NCBI GenBank assembly: GCA_016712505.1
Contig: JADJQY010000040.1
Span: forward strand, 248,001 to 312,000
DNA length: 64,000 bases
Direction of reading: 5' to 3'
DNA from: Candidatus Eiseniibacteriota bacterium
GTDB taxonomy: Bacteria; Eisenbacteria; RBG-16-71-46; CAIMUX01
Position 1 is the first letter of the stretch. Every line of letters begins with the position of its first letter. Shown here one piece after another: positions 44,812-54,031 of the stretch. The translations under genes and the position numbers were made by a program. The notes below the pieces were generated by a model. That model was not told the DNA's origin, searched no databases, and worked only from the letters and a program-made list of their open reading frames with translations.

Positions 44812-46689
44812 TCACTTCAGGCGGAAGGTGAGACCGCCGTACAGCGCGCTCCGGGTCACCGTCTCCGTCGGTAGATCGTCGACGAGCTCCGGTGGAACCT
44901 GGTTGCCCTCGTGCCAAGACGGCAGGAGCCGGATTCGCTGGTAGAGGTGCGTGCCGATGTTCAGGCTCGCCCGGTAGTCGGCAAACGCCAACGCGAGGCC
45001 GATCGTGTAGTCGACCGAGGTTCCGTCGTCCGCGTTCGCCACGGTGGTGCCGACCGTGAACGCGAGCTGGCGAAGGGCCGACACCTTGAGCTGGAGAACT
45101 GGGGCCGCCCGGTAGTCGTCCTGTGACTTCGTGATGAAGTGCTCCACCTCGCTCCCGTCGGCCGATCGCTTTGCCCTCGTGGAGTAGCGGACCGATCGCG
45201 CCGAGGTGACGATCACGCCCGCCTCCAAGCCGAACAGCGGCCGCCCGACGTTCGCCAGGACGCGCCCTACTTGCTCCTCCTGCCCACCGGGACGACGGAG
45301 ATCGACCCGCGAGAGATTTCCTTCGAACTCACCGGAGGAAGACGGCAGGTAGACCGATACCAAACGGCCGTTGATGTAGGGTCGCGCCTTCACTTCCCCA
45401 GTCAATGTCCAGAGTCGAACTACGCTGGGGGCGATCTGCTCGTAGTCCTCGATGATCTTCTTGGCTGCCGCGAGGGGTGCCACGCGTTGCTTAAGTGCGT
45501 CGACGGCCGCTTGTACCTCGGTGTTCCGGCCTACTCGTTCTGTCTGCTTGCTGCTGCTGTCACTGTCGGCCTTCCGGGTCTCTTCCAGAGACCCGATATC
45601 TCCGTTTGCCTTCTCGATCCTGTGCCTCAGACCTTCGACAATAGCCTGCGCGTTCCGCATCACAGCGCCGGTAGCGGCCGTATCTCCGCCAGCCGCTTGG
45701 TGTTCTGCTTCGGCATCCGTCACCGCCTGCTGCGCCTGCGGCAACCCAGCCTCGTCCGCCGTCTTCGAGGCCCGCTGAAAGCTGAGTGCCGAGTCACTCG
45801 CAGCGATTCGGCGCGTCGTGCGATCCAACCGCTCCTTGTCTTGCTTGTAGTCATCGAGGCGCTTCAACGCGCGCTGCAGCTCGTTTTCGAACGATGTCTG
45901 CTCGCTCCTGAAGGTGTTCCCCCAGCGGAGGAGAGCTCCGGCGTCCGGAATGCTGGCCAGGAAGCTGTCCGCCACCTGCTCGATCACCGCAGAGTCCTGG
46001 AGCGGCAGCGTGACACCGTTCGTGAGCGCGAGCAGACGATCGTACAGCCGCGCCGCAGCCACGATCGCGGCTGCGGCCGCGGATGCCTGACCAACTTGGC
46101 GGGTCAGTTCGCTGTTAGCAATCGTGAATCGTCCTGCGATCCCTGCGTCGCGCTTCCGCTCCGAAGCATCGCCCCGGGGCAGCGCGTCCTCCTCGTTCTC
46201 AGCCCTTGGTGCCTGCGTGGTCTGCTCGATTGCGCGCATCACCCCGGGTTGCAGCCGCGCCAATGCTGCGACCGGGTTCATGTCTGTGGTCTCGTGGATC
46301 GTGGTGGAGATGCGATGACGGAATCGGAAAGGATTCTCGTTCACCAGGCAGATCGTCAGCTGGTCGCCGCGACGCCCTTCGTCCCGGTCCAGCACGAGCC
46401 CGTTCGCGGCGTCGATGACCACCAGCGGACCGATACGTTGCGGGCGGAAGAACTCACGCGGGAGCGCGAAGGGATCGAGCCAGCGGCATTCACGCGCCGC
46501 CATGTGCGGCCGCTCTGCGCAGATTTCGCCAGTCGTCTTGACATCTCTCGTAGCTGCCGGTGCCTGCTGGCTGTCGGACGCCATGGATGGTCGCGGCGGG
46601 CCTGCCAGGAGCACGAGAATCAGAGTGGCGACGAACAGAATCTCTGGTCTCAGATGTCCTGATGTACCAGCGGGAATTCTGCAATGCAT
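44812..46689 (-). CDS. Exported coiled-coil protein with predicted C-terminal beta-barrel-like region
   Basis: 625 residues from ATG 46689, which gives a clear signal peptide (RPEILFVATLILVLLAGPPRPSMA). Residues ~110-400 are helical and charged, with long coiled-coil candidates (ENELQRALKRLDDYKQDKERLDRTTRRI; MRNAQAIVEGLRHRIEKANGDIGSLEETRK). The final 200 residues alternate beta-strands (ALRQLAFTVGTTV, VDYTIGLALAFADYRASLNIGTHLYQRIRLLPS) and end with the strand SALYGGLTFRLK, typical of outer-membrane proteins. No enzyme motif. Probable periplasmic/outer-membrane structural protein of unknown role; its presence between pglX and the nitrilase is unexplained. Confidence 0.65.
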   Translation of the reverse strand: MHCRIPAGTSGHLRPEILFVATLILVLLAGPPRPSMASDSQQAPAATRDVKTTGEICAERPHMAARECRWLDPFALPREFFRPQRIGPLVVIDAANGLVLDRDEGRRGDQLTICLVNENPFRFRHRISTTIHETTDMNPVAALARLQPGVMRAIEQTTQAPRAENEEDALPRGDASERKRDAGIAGRFTIANSELTRQVGQASAAAAAIVAAARLYDRLLALTNGVTLPLQDSAVIEQVADSFLASIPDAGALLRWGNTFRSEQTSFENELQRALKRLDDYKQDKERLDRTTRRIAASDSALSFQRASKTADEAGLPQAQQAVTDAEAEHQAAGGDTAATGAVMRNAQAIVEGLRHRIEKANGDIGSLEETRKADSDSSSKQTERVGRNTEVQAAVDALKQRVAPLAAAKKIIEDYEQIAPSVVRLWTLTGEVKARPYINGRLVSVYLPSSSGEFEGNLSRVDLRRPGGQEEQVGRVLANVGRPLFGLEAGVIVTSARSVRYSTRAKRSADGSEVEHFITKSQDDYRAAPVLQLKVSALRQLAFTVGTTVANADDGTSVDYTIGLALAFADYRASLNIGTHLYQRIRLLPSWHEGNQVPPELVDDLPTETVTRSALYGGLTFRLK

Positions 46690-46911
46690 GCGCGACCTCC
46701 CAGGCTGAGAAGACTCCGGGACGCATTGCACCTCGACGCGAGTCGCGGCGTTCGGTTGGCGCGGACAAGTGTACCCGGTAGGCGGGTCCGGTCAATGGCG
46801 AACTGTGCAACCAACGAACTTCTAACCTGCGGACGGACTGTCGTCGATGGTCCGGTCCGGCGTCGGAGTTGACCGTAAATCGCCCGCACGGGTGCAAGGG
46901 CGCCCGCACGG

Positions 46912-49038
46912 TCAGAGTTTCATGCGCGGCGGCACCTGGACTTCAACGTACTCGCGGAGGACGAGGGTGGGTTTGGACTGGGTGCGGGGTGCGTCGGGGG
47001 CGGCGCTGGCGCGATCTGCGATGCGGCCGTCGACGGTGTACTCGGGGAAGGTTTTGACGTCGAGGGTGAGGATCAGGCCGAGGGATTCGCGATCGATCTC
47101 GAGTTCGCGCGTGAGGCCGGTGACGTCCTTCCACAGGCCGATGACGTTTCTCCGCGTGGCGTAGGCGGAAGTCCAGCGCCGGATCATGCCGACGGATGTG
47201 AGCGTGAGCACGGAAGATCCGGGATCCTCGGACAGCACCGAGGCATGCTTGGAAGCCCAGCGGTCGCGGTACTGCGGACCGTCGAGCAGGAGCGCGACGA
47301 CCAGGGTGGGGCCGAGAGCCCGGACGACGTCCCCGACGGGATCCTGGCGTGCCAGGTCCTCGCAGATGAGCGGGCAGACGGTGACGAGCTGGTTCAACTG
47401 CGCGAGGAACAGCTTTCGCGGCGGGATGTCGATCGCTTCGAACCACTCGTGGTCGGTGGCCAGGCTGGCACTCAGGCCGTACTGGCGAATCTGGGCGGGG
47501 TCGAGTTTCCACCGGTGGTGCTTGCTCTGATAGTGGAAAGCGTAGGGCTGCTCCGAAGGGCTGGGGCGGCCGATCACCAGGAAATTGCTGCCGAATGCTC
47601 CGTGGACTCTCCTTCCTTCGTGCTCCCCTGGGGCAACGACGGGATTGCGGCAGCCGACGACGAAGAACGGGGCGGGAGAGCCTTCTCGCGCGACTCCACT
47701 CTGAGGATCGCGCTCGGGGCGGCCAAACCTCTGGATGGCGGCGCAGAGCGTGGCGAGGTCGTCGGTCCGCGAGGAGGCGGAGAGCGATCCCTCGGGCATC
47801 ACGACCAAATCGATGGGACTGCCCTCCTCGCGGATCGTGTCGAAGACGAGGTCGAGATGCTCGGACAGCGTGGTGTGGAGCCGCGCGGACCGATCCGGGG
47901 GCAAGAACTCGAAGTAGCTATGTAAGCCGTGGGAGCCGTCGAGGGGCGGAAACGGCGAGGGTCGAAAGTCCTGTCGCGTGATGTATCGGGGCCAGGGCAG
48001 AAGCAACACCCGGAGGTCCGACGGAGCAGCCGGAAAGCTCCGCGACGTGGGGAGCCACTGGATGTCGATCGGGGATCGCACGAACGCCAGATGGTGGGAC
48101 AGAGAGCGTAGCGAGAGCCCGACCTGAGGCGTGTGCGACTTGGGGAGTACCCGTGCACGACGTGGCGAGATCGTGGAGAGGGTCATCCAGAAGGAAGAGG
48201 CAAGGCCCTCCTCTCCGGCGACTCTGGGGGCCGGTTTCGGAAACTGGGGCGCCCAGGCGAGAGCTCGATCTTCCGGCGTCGGGCTGAGCGCTTTCGCGAA
48301 CACCTGATTGAGCACCGAATCGGTCAGGGGCGTCGAGAAGACCTCGTCCGCGACCGCATGGAGAAAGACCAGTGACCGAAGATACTTGCCCGACGGATCA
48401 TCTGCGACCGCGGTCGCCTCTTGCGGTTCGTGGTCTTCGGTGATCCCGGCGTGGAACACGTCCCACTCGTCGCAGACCTCGTTCGGCACCTTGGACTCAA
48501 GCGTGCCGGTGAATTCTTCGGGCTTGAGGGGAGCCGCGATCAGCTCGAGTTGCTCGCGCCAGACCTTGGCGACTTCCAGCACATGGGTGTGAAACTCGTG
48601 AGTCAGGCCGTACGGGGGCCAGGCATCGACCTCCGTCCTCGGGGAGACCAGATTGAGATACGCCTCGCTCGACTCGAGGACGCAACTGGTGAGCGCAAAG
48701 AGGTCGGGTGGCCAGAGGAGAAACTCGCTCTTCAAGGTCGACTTGTCGCAGCCGGGCTTCAACCCTCGCGCGATGTTGACGACGTTGAACGGAACGCGCT
48801 GCGCCGTTTCCGGCGCGGAGTGAGTGGAGATCGATGACTTGGTCCGCGTCTTGGCCTTGGGCGCGGCTTGCTGATTGGCGCGCGCTGCGCGTTGCTGCTC
48901 GGCGCTCGACGCGCGTTGCCCCTTGGCCCGAGCGTCGAGCTTAGCGGAGCTGCTTCCCCGCCGAGGACTGCGAACGTTTGGTGGTTCGGGCGCGGGGGCT
49001 TGCTTTGATCGCGGGCGGTTCTTCTGCTGCCTGGCCAT
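46912..49038 (-). CDS. Carbon-nitrogen hydrolase (nitrilase-fold) protein with long basic N-terminus, BREX-associated
   Basis: 708 residues from ATG 49038. Residues 1-80 are a basic, Gln/Ala-rich, probably disordered segment; 80-330 is a helical region with no recognised domain. From about 330 to 660 the protein shows the nitrilase fold with all three catalytic residues: Glu416 in LVVMPEGS, Lys506 in HYQSKHH and Cys559 in VCPLICEDLAR. It may hydrolyse an amide, nitrile or acyl bond, or act on a nucleotide-linked substrate. Nitrilase domains are known in phage defence as part of a reverse-transcriptase system (DRT1), but no reverse transcriptase is here. It overlaps the small gene upstream by 98 bases and follows pglW on the same strand, so it is probably in a pglW transcript. 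Not part of the canonical BREX-2 set. Confidence 0.8.
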   Translation of the reverse strand: MARQQKNRPRSKQAPAPEPPNVRSPRRGSSSAKLDARAKGQRASSAEQQRAARANQQAAPKAKTRTKSSISTHSAPETAQRVPFNVVNIARGLKPGCDKSTLKSEFLLWPPDLFALTSCVLESSEAYLNLVSPRTEVDAWPPYGLTHEFHTHVLEVAKVWREQLELIAAPLKPEEFTGTLESKVPNEVCDEWDVFHAGITEDHEPQEATAVADDPSGKYLRSLVFLHAVADEVFSTPLTDSVLNQVFAKALSPTPEDRALAWAPQFPKPAPRVAGEEGLASSFWMTLSTISPRRARVLPKSHTPQVGLSLRSLSHHLAFVRSPIDIQWLPTSRSFPAAPSDLRVLLLPWPRYITRQDFRPSPFPPLDGSHGLHSYFEFLPPDRSARLHTTLSEHLDLVFDTIREEGSPIDLVVMPEGSLSASSRTDDLATLCAAIQRFGRPERDPQSGVAREGSPAPFFVVGCRNPVVAPGEHEGRRVHGAFGSNFLVIGRPSPSEQPYAFHYQSKHHRWKLDPAQIRQYGLSASLATDHEWFEAIDIPPRKLFLAQLNQLVTVCPLICEDLARQDPVGDVVRALGPTLVVALLLDGPQYRDRWASKHASVLSEDPGSSVLTLTSVGMIRRWTSAYATRRNVIGLWKDVTGLTRELEIDRESLGLILTLDVKTFPEYTVDGRIADRASAAPDAPRTQSKPTLVLREYVEVQVPPRMKL

Positions 49039-49465
49039 AGATCACACTCCGTATGCGGTCATAGAGTTTGCGATCGTCTTCCAGGTCAGGAGATTCGAAC
49101 AGTCGACGTGCGAGGACACCACCCAGGGCCATGGCGAGAGCCTGGAAGGCGAGGCGACGAGAGGGATCGTCGTCGGTCTTCCAGCTCATGACCTTGTCGA
49201 AGAGGTCCGAACGGGTGGCTGCGGACAGGCCTTCGAATGCGCGAAGGACCTCGGCCAGTCTCGATTCGTCGGAGTTGAGGCGCGAGAGGAACTGCTCGAC
49301 TCGTTGATGCCCATTCTGGGGATCCCGGGCTAGGGCTTCGGCCTGGATGATGACGACATCCTCCAGCACATCGGACGCGAGCACCACAACCCTCCTGCTC
49401 TGCTGTTGCGACCTGGGGCGGCGCGGGTCGCCGAGGCGACGCGGCTCGTTCTTAGGTTGCGGCAT
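48941..49465 (-). CDS. Small helical protein paired with the nitrilase gene
   Basis: 174 residues starting at ATG 49465, with GGAGG 12 bases upstream. A basic N-terminus (EPRRLGDPRRPRSQQQSRR) is followed by amphipathic helices (VVVLASDVLEDVVIIQAEALARD, VEQFLSRLNSDESRLAEVLRAFEGL, ATRSDLFDKVMSW, RRLAFQALAMALGGVLARRLF) and a basic tail. It resembles no family I can name. Its 3' end overlaps the nitrilase gene by 98 bases in another frame, which implies close co-expression and probably a physical partnership. A longer in-frame extension to 49762 is rejected because it lacks a ribosome site and codes for low-complexity sequence. Confidence 0.7.
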   Translation of the reverse strand: MPQPKNEPRRLGDPRRPRSQQQSRRVVVLASDVLEDVVIIQAEALARDPQNGHQRVEQFLSRLNSDESRLAEVLRAFEGLSAATRSDLFDKVMSWKTDDDPSRRLAFQALAMALGGVLARRLFESPDLEDDRKLYDRIRSVIYGQAAEEPPAIKASPRARTTKRSQSSAGKQLR

Positions 49466-49831
49466 AGTAGGTTTCCGCCTCCCTGCGGTCAATCGAAACG
49501 GCCCCGGAGGTGACTTGCGATGGCACCCTCTCCTTTCGACCCGTGCCCGCGGCTCCTGAACCCTCAACCGAACTCCGTTCCCTGTTCCCCGTTCCTCATT
49601 ATGCGCACCGACACGTCCGGTTCCCGGAGTTTCGCAGGCCCAGGGTGAGAATCTACCGGGCGGATCGGCGGGATCGCGTTCGAGAGCGAAGCGCGTCGCG
49701 AGGAGAGCGAAAGGTATGCCAATGGTTACGGGCAGATGAAGAATGGAGAAGATCTTCGACATCTCGGAACTGCTCCCCCGCCGGCGTGCCTGGTGGGCAG
49801 AGATTGCAGCGTTGCCGCGAGGTCCGCGGGA
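49466..49831. other. Gap between pglW and the nitrilase pair
   Basis: 366 bases without a supported gene. On the plus strand an ATG at 49743 opens a short protein-like start (MEKIFDISELLPRRRAWWAEI), but it has no family match and soon runs antisense into pglW. The right part contains the ribosome site for the 174-residue gene. No strong terminator was seen, so transcription from pglW could continue into the nitrilase pair. Confidence 0.45.
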
Positions 49832-52800
49832 CTACACCTCCGTGCGCGCTGGCTCGCCCCAGCCGGACGGGATCCAGGCCCACTGCGAGGGGGCGAGGAC
49901 GGGGAGGGCCTGGCCGTCGATCTGGGGGAGCTGGGTTTGCTGGGTGGAGGCGAGGAGGAGCCAGAAGCCCTGGAGGTTGGGCTCGGTGGTGCGACGGCCG
50001 ATGCGGTCGCGGATTTCTTCAAGGACGGGGAGCTGGTTGTAGCGCGCGAGGAGGCCGGGGAAGGTCGCGAGCACGGTCTGGTTCTGACCCTCTGCGACGA
50101 GTCGGGAGGTGAACGACGGGACGGACCACTTGGCGAGGGTGAGGAGCTTCGACCAGTCGGGTCCGTTTGGGCCGAGCTGGTCGGTGGTGCGGACGATGGC
50201 CCAGTCGATGCGGCGCGAGACGGCCTGGGCGCGCAGTTCCTCGATGAACAGGCGGTCGAGGTCGATCGCCTGCGGTTGGTGAAGCTCGACGAGCGCGCGG
50301 TGGACGAGGGCATGGCGCTGGGGCGTGGTGAGGAGGACCAGGAAGGCGCCGTCGCGGCGCGCGCGCGCGAGGCGCTGGTCGAGTTCCTGGATCGAATGCG
50401 CCTCGGCCGCGACGGGGGACGGAGCGGGGCCTCCGCCGTCGGTCCAGCTGGTGAGCGAGGCGGTGGTGCGGCGCGCACTCTGGTAGCTGCCCTGGCCGCC
50501 GAGTGCGGCGGGGTTCCAGGCGAGGTCGAGGCCGAGTTCGGCGACCAGCGCATCGAGCTGGGGTCTTCTGGGTAGCGGCCTCGCCTCGGGGTAGCGCGAG
50601 TGGACGCGGCGGAGCAGATCGTCCTCGCTCAAGTCCCCGCCGACGTAGAAGGCGCCTTGTGCGAGGCGAAGCGCGCGAGCGGGTTCCATTCCCCGGGGAT
50701 ACATCTCCTGCCGGCTGGAGAGGGCTGCGCCCTGGGAAACGGCGACGGCGAGGCGCAGCAGCCGGGCATCGTGCAGCGTGGCGATGCCGGCGGGTGCGGG
50801 AATGGCGCGCAGGAGCGCCAGACTACGCGCGGGAGACGGAAGAGGATCTTCCTTCGCGAGCTGATCGGCGCGTTCGCCGAGCTTCAGTGCGTACCTGGCG
50901 AGTTCCTGACTGGCGGCAATCACGATCCGGCCCTGGTGTCGGTACTGCCAGTAGCGAGGTCCGACCGAATCGCCCTCGGTCTCCACCGCGGCGCGCAGGA
51001 CTGCCCGGGCATGACGGTTGCGCGCTGGCTCGACCTGGACGGAGCCGCACACCATGAGGAGCGCGGCCGTGAGCTCGCCCTGCTCGGCGAGGCCACCATT
51101 CGCCTCGACCAATCCGTGCACCTTTCGCCGCAGCTCGGTCACGGAGGGGAGGTCGCGCCATCGATTCCGGGCGCGAGAGAGTTCCTGATTCACCACCGCC
51201 GGCTGTGTTCCGAGGACCGCGGCGGCAGCAGCCTGGCTCGGCCACTCGTCGACATCGAGGCCGAGGGCCGCACGGAGGATTCCGGTCGACCTGGCACTCC
51301 GCGGACCGGGAGTTGGGAGGATCTCCCGCAGCAGGTGATCCACGCTGAGGTGGACGGGAGTCTCGGGGGTCTCGCCGGAAGACGATGTTTCGTCGGGATC
51401 GGGCAGGTTTGGCGCCGCGACCTCGGCATCGGGGAAGCGACGCCGAAGCTCGTGCGTCCAGACGCGGATCTCCCGTCGGGTCTGATTGCCGACTCCCCGC
51501 TGCTGGAACACCTTGATCAACGGGGTCCGGAGGAGATCCTGCACCGTGATGATGGCCAGGCGTTGCAGCGCATTCTGGGCGCGCGCGCTGAGCGGCAGCT
51601 CCACGCACTGGGTCGCCAGGTTCGCACTCTCGATCGCGGCCGCTCGGGTCTCATTCAGATCGTGCTGTTCGGCTCTCGACTCTGCCGCGTCCTCGAAGAG
51701 CTCCACCCAGGCGCGCCCCATCGCCTCGGCACTGTCGAAGCGCTCGCGCGGATCCCGCCTGAGCGCCCGGAGGAAGAAGTCCGTGAGACCCTCCCGCACG
51801 CTGGGATCGAAGGCTGACGATTCGATCGTCGCCTCGCAGTCGAGCACGGCGGGATCGCTCTTGCCGTCCCCCCATCTGGGAAGAACTCCGGTGGCCATCT
51901 GATAGAGCAAGACTGCCGCGGACCAACGTTCGGCGGCGATATCCCAGCGCGGCGGCTTGCGCAGTTTGAGGAACGGCTCGAGGTACCCCTCCGTCCCGGC
52001 TCGGATGTCATCGATTCGCGCGCGCGAGAGCGAGAAGTCGAAGAGGACGAGATGGAGGTCGCCGGACTGCCCCTGCCGCGCCAAACCGACGTTGTCGGGC
52101 TTCAGGTCGCGGTGCGGGATCCCCTCCGCCTCGAGATAGGCCAGAGCGTCCAGGAGATCGCGGCCGAACCGCTCGAGGAAATCGAGTGCCAGCTGTCCAT
52201 CGTCACGCAGGCGGGAGGAGAGCGATCCTTCCCCGGCGCGCCCGGTGCGGAGAGCAACGTGTCCCTCGATCTCCAGCGTCTCCAGGTAGGGCACGATTCT
52301 GGGGTGACGGAGCTTGGCCAGCACCTCCCCCTCGGCTCGCAGTCGGTCGTTGTGCTCGGCATTCATCGCCACCTTGAGCACCGAGACCTCGTTGTCCCGC
52401 TCCACCTCGAGGGCGAGAGCGGTGGACCCGGTCCCGAGCCGGCGCTTGACCCGGAATCCATGGGCGATCATGTCCCCAGGTTTCGCACTCAGGGGGTGAA
52501 CGTGAAGCGAGTCGGCCGGACGGCTCAGCTCGGCTTCGAACTGATCGAGCCCGAGAAGAAACTCGTCCACCGAATCGAGGCGATCCTGGACCGCGGGTCG
52601 GGTAGCCGCCAGGACCAGATCGCGGAGAAGATTCGAGACGCCGTCCTGCACCTGGGCCAGGTCCAGCCCGCGATCGCGAGTCACCCGTTCCCACAGCTCG
52701 AACGCGGTGGTGGCCGGAGGTTCGCCGGAGAACAGGTGGTAGGCGACGGCGCCAACAGAGAAGACGTCGAGGTGCTCTCCGGTGGACTCGGCATTCCGGC

Positions 52801-54020
52801 CTGACTCCGGCGCGCGGTAGAGGCTGGCCGTGTCCTCCATCAACTCATCGATGTGCTGTGTGGGGGAGACCGCGCCCTCGGTCGAGACGGAACTGCCGAT
52901 GCCGCGGGTTCCCACCTGCCAGTTGAACACCTGCACGTGGACCGGCTCGGCCGAGGGATCGAGGAGGAGGACGTTCTCGGGACAGAGCGCGATGCACCAC
53001 GCGCTTCCGATGGGCAAAGCGCATCGCCTCTGCGATCTGCCGCAGCAGATCGATCCGCTGGGAGACGTTGAGCAGCCCCCCCCGATCCTTGAGATACTGA
53101 TCCAACCGGACTTCAGTGTCTTGCCGCTCGAAGACCAGCGACGGACCCAGCTCGCTCTCGGTGAACGCCTCCGCACGTAGAATTCCGCGGTGGCGCACCC
53201 CCTCGAGGATGCGAAACTCCCGCTCCGCCGCCCGCTGTACCGTGTCCCGCTCACGGGCCCCGAGTGCGCGGTTGCGGAGGTAGATCCGGACGCGACGCTT
53301 GGCCCGGGGCATCGCGATGTGGGACGCGCTGTAGTCTTGATAGGCTCCGGTCGGACTCTCGAAGAGCAGGTCATCGAGGGAGTAGTCACCTACGGTTCGC
53401 CGCCGGCGGGACTGGCTGATCCCGAGCTGCCGCATGATCTCGGTCACCTTGCGCGCCACTCCCGGAGTGATCTCGACCTCGGGCCGCAGTGCGAGCGATC
53501 CGATCTGCCCGGTCGTGAGGGCCTGGAGGATACCGGCCGCCTCGCCATTCGCTTCGATGCCGTCACGGAGACAGATCCGCTGCGCCGGAGCGCCTTCGAG
53601 GCGAAAGTCGAGCTCCGGGTGGGAGAGAAAGACCAGCGCCTCCATGAAGGGGAGCTTCACTCCCCCGGCGGCGCGCTGGCGCCGGAGCATGTTTTTCAGC
53701 CGCTTGGCCTTTCGATTCGCCAGGGCGAGCGGGTTGTCGTAGACCCGCGTGCGGCCGTCACGCTCCAGGATCCAGTTCTGCAGATCACCGGTCAGCGTCC
53801 CCGGCCAGCTCTTGATCTCGATGAGGAAGAACCCTGCCGGCCCAAGGACCAGGAGATCGACCTCGTTCATGCTCCCATCGTCGGCCGGGAACTCGAAGTT
53901 GCTCCAGGCGCGCCAGGGTTCGCCATCCGGAAGCCCCGCCCGCACGAACTCCAGCGCATCCCGCTCCCAGTCGTAGGTGCTGGGGGTGATGGTCTGCCAA
54001 AAGGGTTCATTCATCGACAT
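49832..54020 (-). CDS. pglW: BREX-2 PglW: NERD domain, pseudokinase and kinase; frameshifted
   Basis: ATG 54020 (MSMNEPFW) opens a NERD nuclease-related domain (DGSMNEVDLLVLGPAGFFLIEIKSW, residues ~50-75), then a first kinase-like domain whose catalytic loop is HRALSPEN. Here the frame breaks: the GGG at 52979-52981 (CCC on the coding strand) should be five C to join HRALS to PENVLLLD, so two bases are missing. The sequence resumes at once in the second frame to TAG 49832. Because HRD is HRA and DFG is replaced by FNW, the first kinase is a pseudokinase. The second kinase has HRDLKPDN at about residue 635 and FDFS in place of DFG. Total length without the shift is about 1396 residues. As read, the protein stops soon after the first lobe. 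PglW is a required BREX-2 factor. Confidence 0.9.
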
Positions 54021-54031
54021 AGGGGACCAGT

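Noticed and set aside
49743..50042. Plus-strand start MEKIFDISELLPRRR
   Set aside because: The frame soon runs antisense into pglW and has no family match.
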